Origin: CBFGTJ01 sp965651815
GTDB taxonomy: Bacteria; Actinomycetota; Acidimicrobiia; Acidimicrobiales; Microtrichaceae
Direction: 5' to 3'
NCBI GenBank assembly: GCA_965651815.1
Contig: CBFGTJ010000139.1
Span: 1-8,377 of the forward strand
Length of the DNA: 8,377 nt
The notes beneath the pieces are model-generated. The model was not told where the DNA came from and did no database searches. It was given only the letters and a program-made list of their open reading frames with translations. A program made the position numbers and the translations under genes. Below are positions 5,342 through 8,377 of this stretch, piece by piece (positions within the stretch are counted from its first letter, which is position 1; the number at the start of each line of letters is the position of its first letter).

Positions 5342-5671
5342 GTGACGTGGGAACCGCTCCCCGGTGATGCTCACGACACCCACGAGCTCGCCTCGGTGAT
5401 CGAACGGCTGCACCACACCCTCGGGCTCGCCCGGCCCGACTCGGTCACCACGATCCAGCAGCACTGGACGAGCCTGCTCGGCAAGGACCTGGCGCCGTCG
5501 TGCCGGCTCGAGGCGCTCCACCACGAGACGATGGTGGTGGCGGTGGAGGACCCCGCGATCGCCGAGCACCTGCGCTGGAGCGCGTCCGAGCTCCTCGGCG
5601 CGGTGAACGCGCTCTGCGGCGGCGAGGTGGCCTCCGAGCTCCAGGTGCGGGTGAGGCGGCAGAAGGGCTGA
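5342..5671 (+). CDS. DUF721/DciA-like protein, probable replicative-helicase loader or partner
   Basis: This 109-residue protein belongs to the DUF721/DciA group. In bacteria lacking DnaC or DnaI, DciA proteins interact with DnaB helicase and help load it. The core is seen as IQQHWTSLLGKDLAPSCRLEA (38-58), with W42, LLG (45-47) and P52. It continues into a strand MVVAVEDPAIAEHLRWSASE (64-83) and ends LQVRVRRQKG. This matches the family pattern of a Trp-centred helix, a Gly turn and a strand like LxVxVxxxxxAxxL. The GTG at 5342 follows the recF stop by 10 nt. A DUF721 gene between recF and gyrB is the standard actinobacterial arrangement. The family call is good; helicase loading is inferred from homologues, so I give no gene symbol. 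Confidence 0.82.
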   Translation: MTWEPLPGDAHDTHELASVIERLHHTLGLARPDSVTTIQQHWTSLLGKDLAPSCRLEALHHETMVVAVEDPAIAEHLRWSASELLGAVNALCGGEVASELQVRVRRQKG

Positions 5672-5673
5672 AC

Positions 5674-5694
5674 ACCCCGGTGGATGGCCGGGGT
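5674..5694 (+). terminator. GC-rich hairpin after the dciA-like gene
   Basis: ACCCCGG (5674-5680) pairs perfectly with CCGGGGT (5688-5694) across a 7-nt loop, two bases after the stop codon. No T-run follows, so it is a non-canonical terminator candidate. It could instead be a stabilising or attenuating stem between the dnaN operon and gyrB. Confidence 0.35.
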
Positions 5695-5748
5695 GAGGTG
5701 GTCCCGGGTGGTACTCTGGAGTGCCGACGTCGCACCGGACGCCTCCCC

Positions 5749-5768
5749 CGATCCACAGGTTCTCCACA
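5749..5768 (+). promoter_or_regulatory. Paired DnaA-box-like sites upstream of gyrB
   Basis: CGATCCACA (5749-5757, seven of nine) and TTCTCCACA (5760-5768, eight of nine to TTATCCACA) are direct repeats 11 bp apart, on the same face of the helix. They lie about 60-80 bp before the gyrB start, in the likely promoter or leader. They may let DnaA modulate gyrB or titrate DnaA near the origin. Confidence 0.4.
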
Positions 5769-5818
5769 ACCCGGGGATCCCCCGCTCCGGCTGTCGTCGC
5801 TGTTCGAACCTCTGGGCC

Positions 5819-5823
5819 GGAGG
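5819..5823 (+). promoter_or_regulatory. gyrB ribosome binding site
   Basis: GGAGG stands 6 nt before the TTG at 5830 and decides that unusual start. The frame is open upstream to about 5500, but that part overlaps the dciA-like gene and has no GyrB similarity. Confidence 0.8.
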
Positions 5824-5829
5824 CACCGC

Positions 5830-7794
5830 TTGTCACCTGAACCATCCACGTACGGCGCCGAGGCGATCCAGGTCCTCGAGGGACTCGAGGCGGTCCGAAA
5901 GCGCCCCGGCATGTACATCGGTTCGACGGGCCCTTCCGGGTTGCACCACATGGTCTACGAGGTCGTCGACAACTCCGTCGACGAGGCCATGGCCGGTCAT
6001 GCCACCTCGATCGACGTCGTGCTGCTGCCCGACGGGGGCTGCGAGGTCACCGACGACGGGCGCGGCATCCCGGTCGAGCCGTCCGTCCAGTACCCCGACA
6101 AGAGCGCCGCGGAGGTCGTGCTCACGGTCCTGCACGCCGGCGGCAAGTTCGGGGGCGGCGGCTACAAGGTGTCCGGCGGCCTCCACGGCGTCGGCGTGTC
6201 GGTCGTCAACGCGCTGTCCTCCCGGCTCGAGGTGGAGATCGACCGCGACGGCAAGCGTCACCGCATGTCCTTCGCGAACGGCGGCGAGCTCGTCGATCGC
6301 CTCCAGGTCGTCGGCGACTCGCCGCTGCGCGAGGACGGCACCCCGCGCACGGGCACGACGGTCCGGTTCTGGCCCGACCCCGAGATCTTCGACGAGGTCA
6401 CCTTCCGGGCCGCGACGCTGATCGAGCGCTTCCAGGTGATGGCGTTCCTCAACGCGGGGCTGCGCATCTCCTTCCAGGACCTCCGCCCCGACCGCGCCGA
6501 GGGCAGCGGCGAGCCGATCGTGTTCTGCTACGACGGCGGCATCCGCGACTTCGTGCGCCACGTCAACGCCGCGAAGGAGGCGCTGTTCACCGAGGTGGGC
6601 TACTTCCACCAGGCGGAGGAGGACGGCGACCAGGCGATGGAGGTCGAGGTCGCCTTCCAGTGGAACACCGGGTACAACACCGACGGCCTGCACTCGTTCG
6701 CGAACGGCATCAGCACGATCGAGGGCGGCATGCACGAGCAGGGGTTCAAGACCTCGCTCACCGGCACGGTGAACCGCTACGCCCGGGAGCACGGCTACCT
6801 CAAGGAGAAGGAGCCGAACCTCCAGGGCGAGGACATCCGCGAGGGGCTCACCGCCATCGTCTCGGTCAAGCTCACCGACCCGCAGTTCGAGGGGCAGACC
6901 AAGGCCAAGCTCGGCAACGTGGCGATGCGCTCCCTCGTCGAGCGCGCCACCAACGAGAAGCTCTCCGAGTGGCTCGAGGAGCACCCCACCGAGGCCCGGC
7001 GGATCGTGCAGAAGGCGATCCAGGCGGCCCGGGCGCGCGAGGCGGCTCGCAGCGCCCGTGAGGCGACGCGGCGCAAGTCCGCGCTCGACGGCGCAGGGCT
7101 GCCCGGCAAGCTCGCGGACTGCACCTCGAAGGATCCCCGCGAGTCCGAGCTCTACATCGTCGAGGGCAACTCGGCGGGCGGCTCCGCGAAGGACGCCCGC
7201 GACCCGCGCACCATGGCGATCCTGCCGATCCGGGGCAAGATCCTGAACGTCGAGCGCGCCCGGGTCGACAAGATGCTCAAGAACGCGGAGATCCAGGCCC
7301 TCATCTCCGCGGTGGGCGCCGGCATCGGCGACGAGTTCGACATCGAACGCGCCCGCTACCACAAGATCATCCTGATGGCCGACGCGGACGTCGACGGCTC
7401 GCACATCCGCACGCTGCTGCTGACGTTCTTCTTCCGCCAGATGCGGCCGCTCATCGAGAACGGGATGGTCTACATCGCCCAGCCGCCGCTGTACTCGACC
7501 GAGGTGGGCCGCAACAAGATCTACCTGAAGGACGACGCGGCGAAGGCCGAGTTCCTCGAGCGGAACCCGAACCACAAGAACGAGTTCCAGCGGCTCAAGG
7601 GCCTCGGCGAGATGGACGCCGAGGAGCTCTGGGCCACCACGATGGACCCCGAGCGGCGGACCCTGCTGCAGGTGACCGTGGAGCAGGCGGCGATCGCGGA
7701 CGAGGTGTTCTCCATCCTGATGGGTGAGGACGTGGAGAGCCGCAAGCACTTCATCCAGACCAACGCGACCGACGTGCGCTTCCTCGACATCTGA
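5830..7794 (+). CDS. gyrB: DNA gyrase subunit B (ATPase)
   Basis: This subunit powers negative supercoiling, using ATP together with GyrA. It has 654 residues from the TTG at 5830, giving MSPEPSTYGAEAIQVLEGLE and then AVRKRPGMYIGST. The GHKL ATPase motifs are intact: YEVVDN (43-48, catalytic E44 and Mg-binding N48), DDGRGIP (75-81) and YKVSGGLHGVG (112-122). The TOPRIM domain has VEGNSAGGSAK (444-454, catalytic E445), PIRGKILNVERAR and MADADVDGSH (acidic D518, D520, D522). The C-terminal part has QRLKGLGEMDAEELW (587-601). The large insert of enterobacterial GyrB is absent, as expected. One deviation is notable: Asn447 replaces the Asp of the usual EGDSAGGSAK motif, the site of the E. coli quinolone-resistance change D426N. 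gyrA follows after 28 nt, so the two are very likely cotranscribed. Confidence 0.97.
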   Translation: MSPEPSTYGAEAIQVLEGLEAVRKRPGMYIGSTGPSGLHHMVYEVVDNSVDEAMAGHATSIDVVLLPDGGCEVTDDGRGIPVEPSVQYPDKSAAEVVLTVLHAGGKFGGGGYKVSGGLHGVGVSVVNALSSRLEVEIDRDGKRHRMSFANGGELVDRLQVVGDSPLREDGTPRTGTTVRFWPDPEIFDEVTFRAATLIERFQVMAFLNAGLRISFQDLRPDRAEGSGEPIVFCYDGGIRDFVRHVNAAKEALFTEVGYFHQAEEDGDQAMEVEVAFQWNTGYNTDGLHSFANGISTIEGGMHEQGFKTSLTGTVNRYAREHGYLKEKEPNLQGEDIREGLTAIVSVKLTDPQFEGQTKAKLGNVAMRSLVERATNEKLSEWLEEHPTEARRIVQKAIQAARAREAARSAREATRRKSALDGAGLPGKLADCTSKDPRESELYIVEGNSAGGSAKDARDPRTMAILPIRGKILNVERARVDKMLKNAEIQALISAVGAGIGDEFDIERARYHKIILMADADVDGSHIRTLLLTFFFRQMRPLIENGMVYIAQPPLYSTEVGRNKIYLKDDAAKAEFLERNPNHKNEFQRLKGLGEMDAEELWATTMDPERRTLLQVTVEQAAIADEVFSILMGEDVESRKHFIQTNATDVRFLDI

Positions 7795-7822
7795 CCGTGC
7801 GCGCCGACCCGGAGACCCAGCG

Positions 7823-8377
<555 letters not shown>

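Noticed and set aside
5712..5717. TACTCT as a -10 element for gyrB
   Set aside because: It fits TAnnnT and is well placed, but the -35 position (around 5689-5694, CGGGGT) has no similarity to TTGACA; too weak to annotate.
5773..5782. GGGGATCCCC palindrome upstream of gyrB
   Set aside because: A short GC-rich palindrome of a kind expected by chance in this composition; no partner copy seen.
5500..5829. N-terminal extension of gyrB
   Set aside because: It overlaps the dciA-like gene in another frame and has no GyrB similarity; TTG 5830 has GGAGG 6 nt upstream.

Overview
The window is the replication-origin neighbourhood of a high-GC bacterial chromosome. Gene order is yidC-yidD-rnpA-rpmH on the minus strand, facing away from dnaA-dnaN-recF-DUF721/dciA-gyrB-gyrA on the plus strand. 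This order, the very high GC content, the YidC without a large periplasmic domain and the GTG/TTG start codons point to Actinobacteriota. The GyrA N-terminus (GNFGSPSDPPAAYRYTECRL) and the absence of a gnd gene between dnaN and recF make me favour a non-Streptomyces, non-Mycobacterium lineage, possibly Acidimicrobiia. That placement is an inference from memory of family sequences.

Layout: 1-1028 (minus) is the rpmH-rnpA-yidD-yidC operon (ribosomal protein L34, RNase P protein, membrane-insertion factor YidD, and the first 87 residues of the YidC insertase, cut by the window edge). 1029-1357 is a divergent control region with a perfect LexA-type palindrome, plausible back-to-back promoters and a cluster of DnaA boxes just before dnaA. 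1358-2767 is dnaA. 2768-3137 is the probable oriC, with DnaA-box-like sites, a 24-bp perfect palindrome and an arrangement resembling the DnaA-trio unwinding element. 3138-5671 holds dnaN, recF and a DUF721/DciA-like gene at short spacing. 5672-5829 is a short control region with a hairpin and two DnaA-box-like sites. gyrB (5830-7794) and the start of gyrA (7823 to the window edge) follow.

The genes form one functional set. DnaA opens the origin, the DciA-like protein is a candidate loader of the replicative helicase, DnaN is the polymerase clamp, RecF handles gaps and stalled forks, and gyrase relieves supercoils. The opposite operon supplies translation, tRNA processing and membrane-protein insertion.

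There is no mobile element, CRISPR array or unfamiliar gene cassette. The unusual content is in regulatory and residue-level detail: (1) the origin palindrome and a copy of its half-site upstream of dnaA; (2) a LexA-like box in the rpmH leader; (3) a DnaA-trio-like element; (4) DnaA-box-like sites ahead of gyrB; (5) gyrase residues at both classical quinolone positions that match resistant-type changes (GyrB Asn447, GyrA Gln99); (6) an apparent deletion of about 41 nt with a frameshift inside gyrA near 8285.
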